Origin: Tubiluchus corallicola
Lineage: Eukaryota > Priapulida > Priapulimorpha > Priapulimorphida > Tubiluchidae
Assembly (NCBI GenBank): GCA_030141605.1
Contig: JAQGDQ010000674.1
Location: 1-64,000, forward strand
DNA: 64,000 nucleotides
Direction: 5' to 3'
Shown here: one piece after another, positions 1 to 12,039 of the stretch
Numbering within the stretch: the first letter of the stretch is position 1
Layout of the letters: each line of letters opens with the position of its first letter
The notes under the pieces: generated by a model
Told to the model about the DNA's origin: nothing
The model's input: only the letters and a program-made list of their open reading frames with translations
The model's database searches: none
Program-made: the position numbers and the translations under genes

Positions 1-385
1 ACATGAGACCACCTCTCTCTCTCTCTCTCTCTCTCTTCTGACAGACACTGACAGACTTGATGAGGACATGCATTGCAGACCAAAAAATGGACTGACGAAC
101 AGCAAATACACTCTCTTCTGACAGACACCGACAGACTTGATGAGGACATGCACTGCAGACCAAAAAATGGACTGACGAACAGCAAATACACTCTCTTCTG
201 ACAGACACTGACAGACTTGATGAGGACATGCATTGCAGACCAAAAAATGGACTGACGAACAGCAAATACACTCTCTTCTGACAGACACTGACAGACTTGA
301 TGAGGACATGCATTGCAGACCAAAAAATGGACTGATGAACATCAAATACACTCTCTTCTGACAGACACCGACAGATTTGATGGCA
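1..385. repeat. 80-bp tandem repeat, about 4.5 copies, preceded by a short CT run
   Basis: The block beginning with CTCTCTTCTGACAGACAC recurs at about 31, 111, 191, 271 and 351, an exact 80-base period with few substitutions. It sits in an intron of the PIK3R4 homologue, upstream of the exon at 556. The open frame that crosses it (from 313) has no recognisable protein content and is a by-product of the repeat. Confidence 0.9.
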
Positions 386-555
386 CCATGAATAGAGATC
401 TTTTGAAAGCGAATCTTAAGATAAATGCCATAGTTTCTAAGACAAACTTCACTACAAGTTCATGTAACAGTAAGCTAATTTGTAATGTTATTAGTGTGGC
501 TTTGAAGACAGCTGTGAACACACAGCAAAGTTTTCTATGCACTCATTGTTTTCAG

Positions 556-660
556 GTTCGCAGTGGATAATAGCATACGCTACGGCTAATGGATACATTA
601 TTGGTTGGGACATGCGAACTAACAAAGACGCTTGGAGACTGAAAAACAGCATAAAACATG
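556..660 (+). CDS. PIK3R4: PIK3R4 exon: WD40 blade ending GWDMR
   Basis: Acceptor TTTTCAG ends at 555 and donor GTGTGT begins at 661. The frame reads [20 protein letters not shown] and on to a phase-1 donor, and joins smoothly to the exon at 903 through a split glycine codon. Confidence 0.88.
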
Positions 661-3600
661 GTGTGTTCTTAGTTTTAGTTATGCTCAGTTAGTTCCAGGA
701 TTTTGTTCGTATATTGCAAAAGCTAATGCTTCAATGGAGCAAACTGTTTTACAGTTTTGAAAGAGATAGTTTTGCTTCCTGCCATTTTGATATTAGTCAG
801 TGATTAGAATTAGCCATTTTAGAATAGACGATTAGTCGTTGGGTGATCTTTGTCTCAGTCACCACACTTACTTCATTTGGAAGTTATAAATATTTTCAAC
901 AGGTCTGACTACGGCATTCTGTGTCGACCCACGTCAAAGTTGGATGGCCGTAGGTACAGCTAGCGGCAGTATTGTTTGCTGGGACATTCGCTTTCAACTT
1001 CCTATTGCTAACGTCAGACATCCGGCAGGTAAGTTTTCATCACAGGATGACTTCTTCTTCCTACCTTTTGTATAGAATAATGGGAAACAAAATTATAAAA
1101 TGTTTATCAAGGTTCGGAGACTATTTATCAGCACTTTGTGCTTCTTGTTCTGATTCAGAGAGAAGGTTTCACAGTTGTGCTGTTTACTATCGATTCAGAT
1201 GATGGTTTCACAGACGTTTCCTTACGACGATGTCTTGCGTTACGGATTATTTTTGTGCTTTGCTTATAGGTGCACGCGTGCGTAGACTCTTAGTTCATCC
1301 TACTCAACCGTCGTGGCTCTTGGCTTCAGTTCAGGGCAATAATGAAGTGTCCATGTGGAACGTTGAGACCGGAGCTCGCCAGATGGCATTGTGGGCTAGC
1401 ACTGCTCCGGCGTTGTCTACTAAACAGGTAGAAGTTTTGACGAGAATGTTGACTTTTGTTTTTGTCGCTGTTTAATAACTTGTAATATTCTGTTGGTCTC
1501 ATTTCTGGTAGTTTTTGTGGAAAATGGTTTCATTTTTGAGTTTCTACTCCTTTATTAACATACCTATTTGTAACTAGTAGCATAAACACTCAAGGAAGCT
1601 GCAGGTAAACAGCTTCACAAAACTCATATATTTACCAATGGTTTCACAAAATTTCAGAATCTATAACAGTTTTACAAAAGTCAGTAATCTGCTGACGGTT
1701 TCACAAAAGTCTGTCATCTAGTGACGGTTTCACAAAAATCAGTAATGAAAAGTCTGTCATCTAGTGACGGTTTCACAAAAGTCTGTCATCTAGTGACGGT
1801 TTCACAAAAGCCTGTCATCTAGTGACGGTTTCACAAAAGTCAGTAATCTGCTGACGGTTTCACAAAAGTCTGTCATCTAGTGACGGTTTCACAAAAGTCT
1901 GTCATCTACTGACGGTTTCACAAAAGTCTGTCATCTACTGACGGTTTCACAAGAGTCTGTCATCTACTGTTACTGAATAGTTACTAACGGTTTCACAAAA
2001 GTCAGTAAACTGCTAACTGTTTGACAAAGCTGAATAGTTACAAACGGTTTCACAAAAGTCAGTAATCTGCTAACTGTTTGACAAAAGCTGAATAGTTACT
2101 AACGGTTTCATAAAAGTCAGTAAACTGCTAACTGTTTGACAAAAGCTGAATAGTTACTAACGGTTTCACAAAAGTCAGTAATCTGCTAACTGTTTGACAA
2201 AAGCTGAATAGTTACTAACGGTTTCACAAAAGTCAGTAATCTGCTAACTGTTTGACAAAGCTGAATAGTTACTAACGGTTTCACAAAAGTCAGTAATCTG
2301 CTAACTGTTTGACAAAAGCTGAATAGTTACTAACAGTTTTGCAAAAGTCAGTAATCTGCTTACTGTTTGACAAAAGCTGAATAGTTACTAACGGTTTCAC
2401 AAAAGTCTGTAATCTGCTAACTGTTTGACAAAAGCTGAATAGTTACTAACAGTTTTGCAAAAGTCAGTAATCTGCTTACTGTTTGACAAAAGCTGAATAG
2501 TTACTAACGGTTTCACAAAAGTCAGTAATCTGCTAACTGTTTGACAAAGCTGAATAGTTACTAACGATTTCACAAAAGTCAGTAATCTGCTAACTGTTTG
2601 ACAAAGCTGAATAGTTACTAACGGTTTCACAAAAGTCAGTAATCTGCTAACTGTTTGACAAAGCTGAATAGTTACAAACGGTTTCACAAAAGTCAGTAAT
2701 CTGCTAACCGTTTGACAAAGCTGAATAGTTACTAACGGTTTCACAAAAGTCAGTAATCTGCTAACTGTTTGACAAAGCTGAATAGTTACTAACGATTTCA
2801 CAAAAGTCAGTAATATGCTAACTGTTTGACAAAGCTGAATAGTTACTAATGGTTTCACAAAAGTCAGTAATCTGCTAACTGTTTGACAAAGCTGAATAGT
2901 TACTAACGGTTTCACAAAAGTCAGTAATCTGCTAACTGTTTGACAAAGCTGAATAGTTACTAACGGTTTCACAAAAGTCGAGCATCTGCTAACTGTTTGA
3001 CAAAGCTGAATAGTTACTAACGGTTTCACAAAAGTCAGTAATCTGCTAACTGTTTGACAAAGCTGAATAGTTACTAACGATTTCACAAAAGTCAGTAATA
3101 TGCTAACTGTTTGACAAAGCTGAATAGTTACTAACGGTTTCACAAAAGTCAGTAATCTGCTAACTGTTTGACAAAGCTGAATAGTTACTAACGGTTTCAC
3201 AAAAGTCAGTAATCTGCTAACTGTTTGACAAAGCTGAATAGTTACTAACGGTTTCACAAAAGTCGAGCATCTGCTAACTGTTTGACAAAGCTGAATAGTT
3301 ACTAACGGTTTCACAAAAGTCAGTAATCTGCTAACTGTTTGACAAAGCTGAATAGTTACTAACGGTTTCACAAAAGTCAGTAATCTGCTAACTGTTTGAC
3401 AAAGCTGAATAGTTACTAACGGTTTCACAAAAGTCGAGCATCTGCTAACTGTTTGACAAAGCTGAATAGTTACTAACGGTTTCACAAAAGTCAGTAATCT
3501 GCTAACTGTTTGACAAAGCTGAATAGTTACTAACGGTTTCACAAAAGTCAGTAATCTGCTAACTGTTTGACAAAAGCTGAATAGTTACTAACAGTTTTGC

Positions 3601-6600
3601 AAAAGTCAGTAATCTGCTTACTGTTTGACAAAGCTGAATAGTTACTAACGGTTTCACAAAAGTCAGTAATCTGCTAACTGTTTGACAAAGCTGAATAGTT
3701 ACTAACAGTTTCACAAAAGTCGAGCATCTGCTAACTGTTTGACAAAGCTGAATAGTTACTAACAGTTTCACAAAAGTCGAGCATCTGCTAACTGTTTGAC
3801 AAAGCTGAATAGTTACTAACGGTTTCACAAAAGTCAGTAATCTGCTAACTGTTTGACAAAAGCTGAATAGTTACTAACAGTTTCACAAAAGTCAGTAATC
3901 TGCTAACTGTTTGACAAAGCTGAATAGTTACTAACAGTTTCACAAAAGTCGAGCATCTGCTAACTGTTTGACAAAGCTGAATAGTTACTAACAGTTTCAC
4001 AAAAGTCGAGCATCTGCTAACTGTTTGACAAAGCTGAATAGTTACTAACGGTTTCACAAAAGTCGAGCATCTGCTAACTGTTTGACAAAGCTGAATAGTT
4101 ACTAACGGTTTCACAAAAGTCAGTAATCTGCTAACTGTTTGACAAAGCTGAATAGTTACTAACGGTTTCACAAAAGTCGAGCATCTGCTAATGGTTTCAC
4201 AAAAGTCGATCTCATGCAAATCATATGAAAGGAAAATCGGATAATGGTTATGGGGTGAGCATCAAACATTCGAATTCAATTCGAAGGAGTTTTTTAGTTT
4301 GGATTCAACTCTAACCTAAATTTATAGATTCAAATAATTCAGCATTTCAACTACATACACTCTTTATCATTAAAACTTTTGAAACATCATGTAATCTGTA
4401 CAGCTTAGCTGTGTTTGCTCTGCACAATTTTTAGACAGATTATTAGTGTTTTTATTGTCTCAAGTAATATGCATCTTTGTGACACACTTTTTATTAATGA
4501 TTTGAAAATTCATTCGAAATCTTTAAAATGGAATTTTAATTTGATTCCAATTCTAAATTCAGAGTTTGAAACTTGGTTCGAGTTTGAAAGTCACAAATTC
4601 AATTCCATTCTAATTTACTTTCTTGTATTCACCCTAGTAATGGTGGTTAGATGTAATAATTATTTTTGCATCAATATGGTGCCATTGTGCAAATGTCCAG
4701 AATCGTTTGGTTACATTTTTTCTGCAAAGTTTCTTTTTGGAATGCGCTGTATTATGAAAAGAACACAGTCAGCCTGCAAAATTACTTAAAAATAGTAGAG
4801 ATTTGTGTGCTGCAATAGCAAAATCATCCATAAATAGACAATTGTGCTTTTCTAGTTATTCACATATCCTGAATCGCCATTTCATGGGGATCATTTTGAT
4901 ACCAACCTCATTGCTCTATGTTATTTCTAAGCTGAGATAATCCACGTCGAAGTTGAGGTGCAGGCTGCACACTGAAAGCATTACCTTGAGAAAATCTCTG
5001 TTAAAGTCAGCCATTGTTTTTTGTCCCGCTTCTACAAAATGCTTAGCAACAGCACAAATGTTGGCTGCTACGGACTTTGCAAGAACACGTTGAAGTTGTG
5101 TTTAAATCCAGTAGATGGCTCTTTCTGATGAAGATCTGGGCTTGGCAACAGAAAAATCAGAAACAAATGACTGCTTCCATGAGCTACTACTGCAGTTTGA
5201 AAAAACAATTTTTTTTACAGTTGCAGTACTAGTTTCCAGTCAGAAAAGTGGGTAAGGGGTTATAAAATTACATTTTTAGCATTTTTAAAACATTTTCTTG
5301 AAAATTTGATGCCAGAATATTAAACTCCAATATATTTAGCATTTGTTTTTATAAGAAACACAAAATTGGCATTTGACCAAATTTTTGGTGCACTCTTCTT
5401 TGAATTATCATAACATAGTTTCAAGTATGGCGACTTGTGCACGGTTTTGCTTTGCAAGCACACATAAAAAATAGAAAATAATCATAAATTAAAATATTAC
5501 AGTTTAGTTTAGTATTTCTCCTGAAATACACGTAACTCTTTTGTTTTAATGAACATTGCAAATGCTTTTAATTAGTTCACAACACGTGATGATTCGTTAC
5601 ACTTGTTTTCATCAGGCGTCCCATCATTCTCTCTACTCCATGTACATGTCACCGGTGGGGAATGGTACGTTCGTCGTCACGGGTGGTTCTGACATGAGGT
5701 TGCGATATTGGGATCTTCAGACTTCGGCAAATTCTTACATTGTTGCTGGTGCGGCCAACGATCTGGTAAACCAGACCATAGTTACTTATAGGTAGGTATT
5801 GTTTACGCATTGTTAAAGGAAAACCGGTCCCAATCTTAAACTATGGCTCAAGAAAATCTGCCCTATAAAATATTGAAAAATAACAGAAATGACTTACGTA
5901 AAAGAATATTACCACAGCATAGCATAATTTTTTGTTCACAGGGCTAGTTCTTTATCATTCGCTAGTTAGATGTGCGCTAGCGCCTGCATCTCAGAAACGC
6001 GTTGCACAAAAACAGGCGCTGTACCTCTCAGTTCATTGTTCAGTGGTGTTCAGTTGTGACATGGTGCACATGCGTAAACACAGTTGTAAACTTGAAATTT
6101 TAATTTTAAACGTGAAATTTGCATAGTTTTTGTATATCAATTTGTTATCAATATCAATATCAATATGAGTTTTTGTAAACCGAATGTTGTCCTATAGCAA
6201 TGTGTTTCAATTTTCGCCTTCGCAAATACGTGCAACACGCTCGTGAAATATTTGTGCTGTTGAAAATCATGCTCAGTTGTGATGTCATCACTAGTTGAGC
6301 TCTCACGGCGTTAGTTAGGTTTTTAACCTATTCTTTAATTATGAGAAATATTTTGGTATTATTGTAGGTGTTAAAATGTATACTTTTTACCATACTTCAA
6401 AATGGGGTAGGCTAGGAAAAGTCATCCTGTTTTACTTTAGAGGAAGACAGGGTGGTTTTTCATGTACTACCCCATTTTCAAAACCGATAACAAGTGTACG
6501 CTTTAACACAATTAATACTGTAAAAGCGTTTCTTATAATTAAATAATAGATTAAAAACTTTATTAATGGTAGGCGAACCCAACTGTTGATGACATCACAA

Positions 6601-9600
6601 ACTAACATAATTTTAAACAGCAAAAATATTACACGAGCGTGTTGTACGTATTTGCGAAAGCGAAAATTGAAGTACAGCGTTGCTGTAAGAGATTCAGTGT
6701 GTTGTACTAAAACTATGTAAGTTTTAAGATAAAAATTCAAATTTGAAATTCACAGCTGTGATCACGCCTGAGGTCTGGAACATGTTTAGTTCGTCATACA
6801 TCTGTACTGAGAGGTATAGCACCTATTTTTGTGCAAAGCACTTTCTGAAATGCAGGTGCTAATGTCCGTCTAACTAGCGAATGGCGAAATGTACGTAACA
6901 GCGAAGAACTAGCGACGCAAATGCGAAATTGTGTTTATCTGGTAATAATTCTTTCACGTAAGTCATTTTTTAAAAAATAGTGTTTCCTTTCAATATTTTA
7001 AAAAGTAGATTGTTTTGATCTACTGTTTCAGGTTGGGTCTGGTTTTGCTTTAATCATTCTCTCACTGCGAATGTAGATTTTACACAGCTGTCATCATCAT
7101 TAATGGCTGATTTTCATCTAGTTTCGGTCTTGCCTGTTTCTTTCTACAAATATGATATTTTGGCCTTTGGAAGATTGTGCAAAGTCAAACTTGCGAATGA
7201 TTCAATATCTCCATGCATACTTAATTGCTTAAGGAACAAGAAAAAGGGTACCTGAAGTAGGTTTCAGAAAAATCGCCTTAAAAAATTATATTACTTTATA
7301 GCAATTTTATGCGTTTATCGTACTCGCGTTGAAAGGAATTTTTGTTTGTTTTCATTTTAAATCTCCCGCAATACTGTTCTGATGTCGCCATTACATGACG
7401 TCATATACACACAACGTTAATCAGGGGAAGAAACGGCAATGTTAGATTATGTCCCTAAAAAACTTTCCATGCAAAGTTATATTACTTCGCATTTCGGTTA
7501 CCTGCTTGAAAGATTTATGTAACTAGAAAAGAGAAATATTTCTTATTTAAAATGTTTTCACCAATTGGTAAAAATGTCGTTGACTCACTTCCAGGGTGCA
7601 CCACTTACTAACCAAAAAAACGTATTTTTAATCCTGTTGACAAGATACAGTAATTTAAAATTTTATTCAGCTAGTGACTTGTGCTCTACGAATGCTCTGA
7701 TTATTTTTTCAAACTTTATTCAGCGTTTTCTAAACGTGTTTCATATGACTTATCGTCAAAATGACTGCATCTGACAGTCATCACAAGAGTTTAAATTTAC
7801 AAGTTTCATATAGTAGCTCTATATGCAAAAAGGCAGTATATTGGTATAAAATTCCAAGACAAATTTTTTAAGCTTTATGTAAGTGGAGGGTTTTCTTGTT
7901 CCTTTATTACTGGCATTCCTAAACTTGCCTTATAACTTTGTGAAAAACATGGGGACTTATGTAAACTTTTTCTCGTAGAATTGCGTGTGCTTGAAGTTAT
8001 CGTTCAGCATTGTGCAGGTGAAAAAATTGTGCATGACAGGTGCAATCGTTTGTGAGAATTGTGACTGATTGATGGAACAATCAGGAAAATAGGTGCAAAA
8101 TGCAGTAGGTCTGATGATAAGGATAAGATAACTGTGGGACCAAGAACCAGATCCGTTGCCGTTACCTCAAAATCCACAGTGTACGTAGAACCAAAAATCA
8201 TGAAGCTGCTTTTTCATCTGGAACATGTCTACAAATCTTTAGGATTGTTATGTCGTTCCATGTTTTGTTTGCTAGTAGTGATTTAAAGTAACATTGTAAT
8301 TGAGCAGCAAAGTTAATGCTAAACAAGTGTTAGTGGTGTGTTAAAAAACTCGGGTCAGTGTTGCCATGTCCTATATCTAATGAACAAGTGGTGCCAATCT
8401 GCTGTGTATATTAATCAATGTTGATATTTACTTTTTGATGAGTGTTTTAGCCTTTTTTTCTAAAAATCTCCCCTAGTACCAGTGGCGGCTCGTTGCTAAA
8501 ATTAGTGGGGGTGCTGCTTCAGAAAATTTTTAACCGTTCTTTTAATACTGTATAAAATGAAACAGACATGTAATTTTAATGTCGTAATTGTAGTTTTAAT
8601 AAACATACATAAACTTGATAAAAACATAAACAAAGCTTACTAATAGCCCAAATTGTCGCAGTTCAAGCTTAATCCATTCCCAGTAAGCACGTGACAACTG
8701 ACAACAAACTGTGTGAGTGACAGTACTTTCTCTATCTGGGCTCAGATATGTGCACGTAGCCACATGCGCACTGCAGCCAAACACCGCATTGCTGGAACAC
8801 ACTGTGCTGGGCTGTGAAGCAAACAGTACTACCACAACGCTCTCTGGTTCCGTACAATTATAAAGACAGAACTGAAAAAATAAGACTTATTGTATTACAT
8901 ATTATCGATAATATCGAGTGAAAATAGGGGGTGCTGCAGCTCCACGGTACCCATGCATGAGCCGCCACCGTCTAGTACAATAATGATTCTTTATAGACAG
9001 CGTGAAATTAAGAGAGAAAAACATGTAGCGGTGATTGGTGAGTGATTGTAGTGCCTGTAGTGTATTAAAAAGGTTTAGTTACAATGTGTTAATGTCATAG
9101 AAAAACGACTCCAATTAAACTGGTTCGATTTTTGCAAAATTGTATGAAAGTGAGTAAATGATCATTAAAGAAATTAGTGAGCTTATAATCAGCTTCCCTA
9201 ATCGCTTGAGGTTGAAACTGATCTTTAGGGAGGTATGAATTTATTACAAAGCTGACATTGTTTCAATGTTTGATCTGCAAGAGTTCTATGGCCATAATTT
9301 GAAAAAACTAAAACTTCAAACTTTTATAGTCAAAAGTTAATGCATTGTGATGCCATTTTGTGCTGCCATCCGTTGAATACTTTATACATTAACCTGGCTG
9401 TTTTTTCAGTTGATTATTAACTTTGGATAATTAAATTTTTAACCTGCAAAAGCTTTTCAACCATAATTTGAAAAGCACTCAAACTTGTAATACCTGTAAA
9501 ATTTACATGCAAGGACTAATATAGTGAAACTTCAACCTTGTTTTTGTAGGGCATTTGCTTTTGATATTATTGTAATCAAAACTTCGGTGCATTTTTTCTG

Positions 9601-10165
9601 TGCCACCCGATATTAGATTTTATTTTGTATATACAGCGTAGTACTTTTGTGTAATAATAATTAAAAGTGATGGTTATCTATCTTTATCTACTCTCTCATT
9701 TTTATTCTTTTTCTTCTCCCAGTCAACATCATGTGAACTTTTTTGGACACAACCGCATTTCGACGTATTATCATTAGTAGTGCTTTGCTGGTTAGGTGAT
9801 TGATCTGCATCATGGCTGTCATCATCGTCACCAAACAGATCTCGCCACAGATCTTGCTTTGACTGATTATTTATTATATCAGTGATTTTATAAAGAATGA
9901 TGAATGATGATGAATGATGATCAGCAAATTCAACCATCAAACACTTGTTTATTTCAGATCTCGCCTCATAGATGGCACTGAAGTTATCCAAGAGGCTTAC
10001 AGCAAAGCAAAGATTCATCCTGGTGCCGAGGACACGCCACGGCGGGGGCCGGAAGCTCCACCCGTTGGCCACCATGACATCATCAGCGACGTGAACGTGT
10101 GCGCGACGTCGATGACGCTCATCATTTCCGCTTCACGTGACGGTGCAGTTAAACTATGGAAGTGA
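556..10165 (+). CDS. PIK3R4: PIK3R4/VPS15 homologue, C-terminal WD40 part (gene begins before the window)
   Basis: Regulatory subunit of the class III PI3-kinase (Vps34) complexes, which act in endosomal sorting and autophagy; the family has an N-terminal pseudokinase, HEAT repeats and a C-terminal WD40 propeller. Five exons joined in phase are visible: 556-660, 903-1028, 1270-1427, 5616-5791 and 9958-10165 (stop TGA 10163-10165). Each intron is GT...AG. The peptides carry WD-type blade ends (GWDMR, CWDIR, MWNVE, YWDLQ, VKLWK) and family hallmarks: [30 protein letters not shown]-like [17 protein letters not shown] and ITASRDG-like [11 protein letters not shown]. These match the last blades of animal VPS15 in order, so I am confident of the family. 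The 5' end is cut by the window edge. Introns 3 and 4 (about 4.2 kb each) are full of repeats. The gene is tail-to-tail with the myosin gene. Confidence 0.93.
903..1427 (+). CDS. PIK3R4: PIK3R4, two consecutive WD40 exons
   Basis: The exons are 903-1028 (blade with [15 protein letters not shown]) and 1270-1427 ([17 protein letters not shown]). The separating intron, 1029-1269, has a GTAAGT donor and a TATAG acceptor. The second exon ends in phase 0 at the donor GTAGAA. FQLPI followed by QGNNEVSMW is a very distinctive order for this family. Confidence 0.9.
1640..4205. repeat. 57-bp minisatellite array in a PIK3R4 intron
   Basis: About 40 units of a 57-base motif containing GAATAGTTACTAACGGTTTC and CTGCTAACTGTTTGACAAAG. 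The left edge (1640-1990) is made of shorter, older-looking variants of about 28 bases based on GTCTGTCATCTAGTGACGG. The unit is a multiple of three, so long open frames of 19-residue repeats appear on the minus strand; these are artefacts. Two sub-variants, AGTCAGTAATC and AGTCGAGCATC, alternate in blocks, which suggests higher-order duplication of several units at once. Confidence 0.95.
4249..4636. mobile_element. hAT-like MITE, family TAGGGGTGAGCAT (diverged copy)
   Basis: The left end TATGGGGTGAGCATC and right end ATTCACCCTA are inverted terminal repeats. The element is flanked by near-identical 8-base duplications, ATAATGGT (4241-4248) and GTAATGGT (4637-4644). The interior is rich in TTCGAATT-type palindromes, like the copies at 18096, 32756 and 54489. 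It has no coding capacity. The 8-bp duplication points to hAT transposase mobilisation. Confidence 0.72.
4836..5470. repeat. Interspersed repeat, uninterrupted copy (paralogue of 10290-11235)
   Basis: Runs of near-identity with the region at 10290-11235 include ATCATTTTGATACCAA, AGATCTGGGCTTGGCAAC and TCCAGTAGATGGCTCTT, in the same order and orientation. No coding frame is convincing. This copy lacks the SINE pair found in the other and so serves as its empty site. Confidence 0.75.
5616..5791 (+). CDS. PIK3R4: PIK3R4 exon: WD40 blade with [11 protein letters not shown]
   Basis: Acceptor TTTTCATCAG ends at 5615 and donor GTAGGT begins at 5792. The frame reads SLYSMYMSP, then [17 protein letters not shown], and ends TIVTYR with the arginine codon split across the intron to 9958. 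The downstream join gives [13 protein letters not shown], which fits the linker of VPS15 proteins. Confidence 0.9.
5813..7053. mobile_element. Palindromic pair of TTAA-type MITEs (TTAAAGGAAAACC family)
   Basis: Two copies of a roughly 600-base element lie head to head and meet near 6430. The outer ends are TTAAAGGAAAACCGGTCCC (from 5813) and its inverse, GGTCTGGTTTTGCTTTAA (to 7053). Shared blocks include TTCGCCATTCGCTAGTTAGA-like and GATGTCATCA segments. Single copies lie at 13528-14113 and elsewhere. TTAA at both outer ends suggests piggyBac-type targeting. No open frame of note. Confidence 0.75.
7229..7908. mobile_element. MITE with AAGGAACAAGAAAA termini
   Basis: The left end TTAAGGAACAAGAAAA and right end TTTTCTTGTTCCTTTA are inverted repeats about 680 bases apart. 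The interior matches 24778-25456 and parts of 31012-31495 and 40563-40890 (GGTGCACCACT...ACTAACCAAAAAACGTATTTTTAAT). Likely a non-autonomous DNA transposon; no transposase frame. Confidence 0.68.
8480..8970. mobile_element. hAT-like MITE with CAGTGGCGGCTCG termini
   Basis: The left end CAGTGGCGGCTCGTTG and right end GAGCCGCCACCG are inverted repeats. The 8-base target duplication is CCTAGTAC (8472-8479) against TCTAGTAC (8971-8978), one mismatch. A second copy is at 43725-44236 and an end fragment is near 52440-52633. The open frames inside are short and unconserved between copies. Confidence 0.8.
8979..9957. other. Rest of PIK3R4 last intron, little recognisable
   Basis: AT-rich intron sequence. 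A loosely duplicated motif, CATAATTTGAAAA..., recurs at about 9290 and 9460. A charged antisense frame at about 9674-9870 is discussed as an observation. No gene is called here. Confidence 0.5.
9958..10165 (+). CDS. PIK3R4: PIK3R4 terminal exon
   Basis: Acceptor ATTTCAG ends at 9957. The frame completes a split arginine codon, then reads [31 protein letters not shown] and [12 protein letters not shown] before TGA at 10163-10165. Ending on a WK after the last WD-like strand is the normal terminus of VPS15. The exon is clearly more GC-rich than its surroundings. Confidence 0.93.
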
Positions 10166-10289
10166 AAATTAGAAATAATTTTGTTTAATTTTACCTACAA
10201 CTTGTCCGTGGTTGTCAGATTCCCGTTTTCTTCACAGATGGCGTTGGTACATAGGTATTTGTATGCTTGCATAGCATAAACGTACATAA

Positions 10290-11235
10290 GTCGACAATTA
10301 AGTTTTTCTATTTATTCACATATCTTCACATATCCTTAATCTCCATTTTAACGGAAGTGGTGCTGACAAGCCACTGGCGTAGCAGTGTCTAGTTTTTTTG
10401 CTGGATTACTGCTGCGTTTACCTGTCTGAAGGCAGATTTCTTTTATTTTAGAATTCTGCCTGCCCAATGTCTACAATAGACGTGACGGGCGTATGATGAT
10501 GATGATGATTCAAAATAGTGCTCGGAAGTGGTGCTGACAAGCCACTGGCGTAACAGTGTCTAGTTTTTTTGCTGGATTACTGCTGCGTTTACCTGTCTGA
10601 AGGCAGATTTCTTTTATTTTAGAATTCTGCCTGCCCAATGTCTACAATAGACGTGACGGGCGTATGATGATGATGATCTCCATTTCGTGAGGATCATTTT
10701 GATACCAAGTTCATCGCTCTATGCTATTTCTAAGTTGAGGTGCACACTATGCACTGAGAAACGTGACCTTGAGAAAATCGCCGGTAAAGTTAGCAATTCT
10801 TTTTTTCGCGTTTTTACAAAACACTTAGCAGTGCGCAAATGTGGACTGCAAGAGCACATTAAAGTAATGTTTAAATCCAGTAGATGGCTCTTCTTGATGA
10901 AGATCTGGGCTTGGCAACAGAAAAAAACCTGAAGCAAAATGACAGCTTCTAGGAGCTACTATCGGAGTTTGAAAATCCGAGCTTTACGGTACTAGTTTCT
11001 AGCCTGAAAAGTGGGTAAGGATTTATAAAATAAAATTTTTGGTGTTTTTTTAACATTTTCTTGATAATTTTATGCTAGAATATAAAGGTCCAATATATTT
11101 AGCATTTGTTTTTACAAAAAACAAAAAAATTGACATTTGACCGAATTTTTTGTGCATTCTACTTTGATGCATCATAAAATAGTTTTAACTATGCCGACTT
11201 ATGGACAGTTTTGGTATGCAGGCGTACACTTGCAT
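10290..11235. repeat. Interspersed repeat, copy interrupted by a SINE pair
   Basis: Parallels 4836-5470 base for base over long stretches on both sides of an insertion at 10349-10675. It lies between the PIK3R4 stop and the myosin 3' end. Confidence 0.75.
10349..10675 (+). mobile_element. Tandem SINE-like dimer with GAT-repeat tail
   Basis: Two copies, about 150 bases each, of a unit running from CGGAAGTGGTGCTGACAAGC to ACGTGACGGGCGTATGATGA, each ending in a (GAT)n run. The pair is bracketed by the 10-base direct repeat ATCTCCATTT (10339-10348 and 10676-10685), and the paralogous repeat at 4836-5470 has an empty site. A diverged third copy surrounds the MITE at 32756. The length, microsatellite tail and target duplication suggest a SINE. 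I do not see clear A and B boxes. Confidence 0.75.
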
Positions 11236-11478
11236 GGTCTGTATTCACAAACGAGATCATATTTTTGCTGTAATTAACAGACTGGTATTTCAAACTTTAT
11301 AAAGTTTCTATCTAAAGTGAAGTAGCACTTGTGTAATTATGATTTCCGCTTATTGCCAGTAAGTTGGTGTTTACCACACATCCGGAATGTGTTATGCGCT
11401 GTCCATCAATAGGAAATAGCTGCAGAAAAAATAACGCATAACGCAAGTCTGATATACAGGTGCATTGAAAACAATATA

Positions 11479-11806
11479 CGGTCGACCCTCGTTAAATCGG
11501 ACCCCGTTAGCCCGGATATCGGATAAGACGGACGTCATCCGTGGTAAAGGAAACTGACCGATTTCCATCCGAGCCGGAGCGCTAAACACAACACGGCCTA
11601 CCAACTGTACAATAATTTCTTTATCCTCACAGGTTAACTATTTTAAAGTAATATACAGCATAGTATATAGTGCAATGTATATAGGCCTTATTAAGGTGAT
11701 TATTCCTGTATAATATAGACCATATATAGGCATATCGGATAAATCGGACAATCGGCTAAACCGGCCCCCCCCCCCCCAATTAGTCCGGCTTAACGAGGGT
11801 AGACTG
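11479..11806. mobile_element. pogo/Tigger-like MITE, TA target
   Basis: Left terminus CGGTCGACCCTCGTTAAATC and right terminus, inverted, CAGTCTACCCTCGTTAAGCC, each flanked by TA (11477-11478 and 11807-11808). Termini of the form CAGTCNACCCTCGTTAA are typical of pogo/Tigger elements. A near-identical copy in the opposite orientation is at 54721-55045. A poly-C run lies near the right end. Confidence 0.82.
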
Positions 11807-12039
11807 TAAACAGATTTTATCTATTCTGCATCTACATAACATAGACATATTCCGGACGTCTAATATCCGGATATATTCCGAGTGGTAAATGCTACTTAAT
11901 GCAGTTTTGACGCAGCTGAAATCGTATCTCGCTGCAGCGAATTTACCCAGTGCAATGTTAACAATAATAATATTCTGTATATATTCAGCTTTGTACATAG
12001 TTGTAAGAATATGCTTTAATAAAAAGAGCATTGCAAACA

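Noticed and set aside
2397-4219. Long minus-strand open frames of repeated [13 protein letters not shown] units
   Set aside because: They follow the 57-bp minisatellite exactly; there is no splice or start context and the same array has other open frames.
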